Assembly (NCBI RefSeq): GCF_032854445.1 | Contig: NC_088301.1 | Span: forward strand, 43,521,116 to 43,573,186 | Reading direction: 5' to 3' | From: Liolophura sinensis | Taxonomy: Eukaryota; Mollusca; Polyplacophora; Chitonida; Chitonidae | DNA length: 52,071 nucleotides | In this document: piece after piece, positions 48,844 through 52,071 of the stretch | How positions within the stretch are numbered: position 1 is the first letter of the stretch | Layout: every line of letters starts with the position of its first letter | Notes under the pieces: model-generated | Told to the model about the DNA's origin: nothing | Databases searched by the model: none | The model's input: the letters and a program-made list of their open reading frames with translations, nothing else | Position numbers and translations under genes: made by a program

Positions 48844-49895
48844 AATCCAAGGCTATATCCGGGAGAAATTTTAAAATTCGGACGCCTATACATGTATGCG
48901 GAACGTTTTAATTTTGCTTTGGCCACCTTTCCCCTCCTATAAAATAAGCATATCGTGTTATAGCTATAAGTAGATAAAGATACCGGTACAACAAAATATA
49001 AGATTTAAGCATACCTATTATGCACATTACTACTGTAATAAAAATATAATATATAACTGGTTGTATATATCTGTCTGATAATAGCTGGGCGGTAGGCTTA
49101 CAATAAGCCTTAATGGATTAATATAAGCAATCGATGTTCATGATACTGGTTGGTATGTTAAAGCTGTTTACTTCTCTTTCTGATCAGTTTTGTATATAAG
49201 AAATATGATATTGCCAAAAATGGTATCATCCGTGGTTACACGCCTTTTACAGGGAATTAACTGTCGTAAAATCACAGCACATCAAAATAGTTGTACATTG
49301 TACACAATGCAATACGTTTAGTAACATATTCAATTCATACACGTATATAAGTCGTTAAATTTATATGTTTATAACATTATGCATAGGCCTATGATCCGTT
49401 TGTTTACAATATATAAATTTTTTCACCGGATCTATATGCTGAAAGAAGCAAATATACGTTATCCGTAACGAAGCTTGAGAATTAAAGAAAAAGGAAACTC
49501 AATTAACTGGACTCATATATATGTGTTCTACATGTTATCAGAAAATTGGAAAAGTTAAACTGTTTTGATTAATGGTGAATTCTGCAAAGAGCTTTCGATT
49601 TGCTTTTAAAATTTAACAAAGTAAACACTTTGCGGTGAATGTGTTAGATTGTTTTGCATCATTTTGTAAGATAAATTACGTTTGACTAGAAGATTATCCC
49701 AGAAATCTGAATTGTCTGTAATTATATTCCAGTCTTCCTTTGATTTTAGAACGTCGTAGATTTGCGTTATACTGTGCTCCTGACACGTACGTTTGATGCA
49801 TGGTGACGTCACCCAAAACGTTACATTTCATGAAAGATGAATGACGGAAACGGCTAAATATATATACGCGTCACGACGTTCAGAAAGCAATTCCA

Positions 49896-49998
<103 letters not shown>

Positions 49999-50589
49999 CA
50001 TCCACTACAGGCAAAGATGTAGTTAAGGGAAAATAGTGAACTGCTTCCATAACGAAGTTGTGTCAGAGATTTACATATACACTGACAAGTGAGGCATATG
50101 AAACATATTTGCAAAAGTAAAAAGGTTTGAATGCAGTTCCCCTTTAACACCCGAATTGTTATGCCCATAGAGAGAACAGTCAGGTGCAAATTAATCGTTT
50201 CATACCATACATAAGCGATGACACACATATACCATATATATACCATTGATTCAGCCTATATATGTTTTGTATAATTTATTTGGTAGTAATTAGGAATCTT
50301 ACGGAAAATATATTTGCAATACAAAGATTCTGATCGACAGGGCTGTATAATGCGGTTCTCGCTTGCTCATCCGGGCCAATATAAAAAGTACATCTGAATG
50401 GTGATCGTTCGCGCTTGCGTCCTCGTCTGCATATCGCCTTATGATCAAGGTTTTGTTCACCTATGTCCACCGTCAACTCATGAAGATTGAAATACAGGTC
50501 GTGATGCACGAATAGCCTATTACTGAGCACACACAACGCCACACACCGTGTATTTAAACAATGTTCGAAATGGATAACAATAAAAACGA

Positions 50590-50785
50590 TCTGTTAAATT
50601 TTACAGAATGTATGTATTCTGCTATAACACAGTATTGTGTCATATTCAACATAATATCCTGTTAGTCTAATAGACTGGTTATGTCAAATTAATAGATTAT
50701 GTGTATTTTTTAAAACAGAATAATCTGCTGCAATATATACATAATAGCATCACTCAGACAACAAATTTTCTGTTAAACTTAACAG
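50590..50785. repeat. Run of short inverted repeats
   Basis: Successive perfect stems: CAGAAT/ATTCTG (50604-50621), ACACA/TGTGT (50627-50640), a nested pair ACATAA/TTATGT (50649-50684) enclosing AGTCT/AGACT (50664-50676), and CTGTTAA/TTAACAG (50770-50785). Function unknown. Confidence 0.5.
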
Positions 50786-52071
50786 TTTATTTTCTTAAGA
50801 GTAATGTCGACGAAGTATATGGATTACAAACTTCCATTCTTTTTAATTTACATTCACATACAAAACAATTTACTTAATTTACAAAAAAAACATGACGTTT
50901 ATATACGAAAATAGGAGACATAAAAGTTGAGTGCAGTCAGTGCATAGTAAAGGGCGTGAAAAAGTGAAAAAGAAAACATGAAAGGAAAAAAGATTTGCCC
51001 TGAGAGCATAACTGTTGTTGAAACATTGGCAAGTGTGTATGGAATTGAAAAAAATACTGAGCGCCAAACGAGGCAACAACAGCCAATAACATTTTTAAAA
51101 GGAAAAGACCTCTAAAAATCGAAATAGTCATCACTAAATAGACCACTTAAAGCTATGGATAAATATACTTTCATTTATCTTTTTTAGATTCGTGTGAAGA
51201 GATTTAAAGGCGTTGAAAAATTTGAATTCTAAAGTAGGCTTTATGGAACCTCTATCAGAGTTTGACGTCACAGAAGTTTTTCAAGCCCTAATCACAAATG
51301 ATGGAATAATTCTTTTTATCCATAAGTGAAAGATTACTCATGAAAGATTCTCAAAAATTGCTTCCTGTTCGTGAACATCAGGAAAAAAAAGGTGACGTCA
51401 GAGTTCCTCATGATACCGTCAGTATATTACTATTCACATATCCGAATGCCCGTCAAGAATCTTTAAAAAATCTGAAAAAATAACTGTAAGTATTTTTATG
51501 CACAGTTTTCAGAGGTCTGTATCAGGAATCTTGCTTCACATTTTAACTTCCTTTTACTTTAAAGTCTTGGGTACCCGATACAATGCAGTATACCCGGTTT
51601 CACAAAACTTCCGTTCAGTAAATATCAGTTTAATAATATGTCCAGAAAATTTAATACGTCGGTATTTTTGCTCCAGTCCATCAGAAGACGAGTTTTTTTT
51701 TCGATCACACATAAGTCAAACACTGACATATGTATAGTATTATGTTGCTTAAGCTAAACAACTTAAGAAGTTGAATTCGTGCAGTGGGCCGTGGCCTTCC
51801 GACTTCGAGGCGGACGCACTAAGCACTCTTAAATGGATATGGAATATATAGCTTGATTTACACTAAAGAATCAGTGTAAAGTAATCATATATCAGATAAA
51901 CTGAGTGTTTATTTGTTTATATGTATGTAGGTTGTCGCGACAATAAAATTGTAGGGAGAAGTTTTAGGGTATAGCCATGATGGTAAGATCGTCGATTAAG
52001 CAGTATATATATGGCCGATATTGCGTTTTCTTTATATTAAAAAAATGTTGATAGTTTCCATGCATACTATA

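Noticed and set aside
49606-49812. 68-codon minus-strand frame with ordinary-looking composition
   Set aside because: GTG start, no known domain, no splice signals lining up with another frame. Could be chance.
51780-51825. tRNA-Arg-like sequence (GGGCCGTGGCC and CGACTTCGAGG)
   Set aside because: Only parts of an acceptor/anticodon-like region are present and no B box follows, so it is at best a fragment and cannot be called a tRNA.

Overview
The window looks like animal nuclear DNA from a lophotrochozoan, most likely a mollusc. It is AT-rich, has GT-AG introns of up to tens of kilobases and many microsatellites, and carries at least four copies of a tRNA-derived SINE whose 3' end (CGTATAAGTGAAATATTCTTGAGTAC type, A/T-rich tail) I recall from mollusc genomes. 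There is no bacterial gene organisation. Species cannot be named from the sequence alone.

Nearly all of it is the 5' half of one gene on the minus strand: the forkhead transcription factor FoxP. Transcription runs from about 47.9 kb down to position 1 and beyond. Predicted exons, in order of transcription, are: a 5'UTR exon ending at 47781; a 76-nt exon with the start codon (42855-42780, ATG at 42788); the N-terminal exon (17732-17574); a Gln-rich exon (14498-14181); a second Gln-rich exon (11917-11662); the exon with the conserved GMTPSELQALWKEV segment (2548-2366); and the exon with the first half of the FoxP C2H2 zinc finger (1972-1837). All junctions join in a consistent phase (0, 0, 0, 1, 1) and leave an open frame of about 354 residues. 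The rest of the zinc finger, the leucine zipper and the forkhead domain must lie left of position 1.

The most notable find is an extra large coding exon in the 25-kb intron (25969-25172, 266 codons). It ends at a phase-0 donor that fits the phase-0 acceptor of the N-terminal exon. It could be an alternative first exon with its own promoter, or a phase-symmetric cassette exon (26002-25172, 277 codons). I do not recognise its protein; it is Ser-rich with two possible SUMO motifs.

Other features are two overlapping start-stop uORFs in the start-codon exon, three alternative donors at 2459/2396/2366 that all keep the frame, two minisatellites (51-bp units at 40.5-40.9 kb; about 37-bp units at 44.3-45.0 kb, interrupted by a SINE), a recent 225-bp tandem duplication at 32.75-33.2 kb, a CRE-like (TGACGTCA) site cluster at 38.95-39.13 kb, and strong over-representation of the palindrome TACATGTA. 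Several higher-GC islands in the introns are candidate enhancers. I found no coding gene on the plus strand and no gene upstream of FoxP before the right edge. All exon limits come from reading splice signals and frames by eye, without transcript data.
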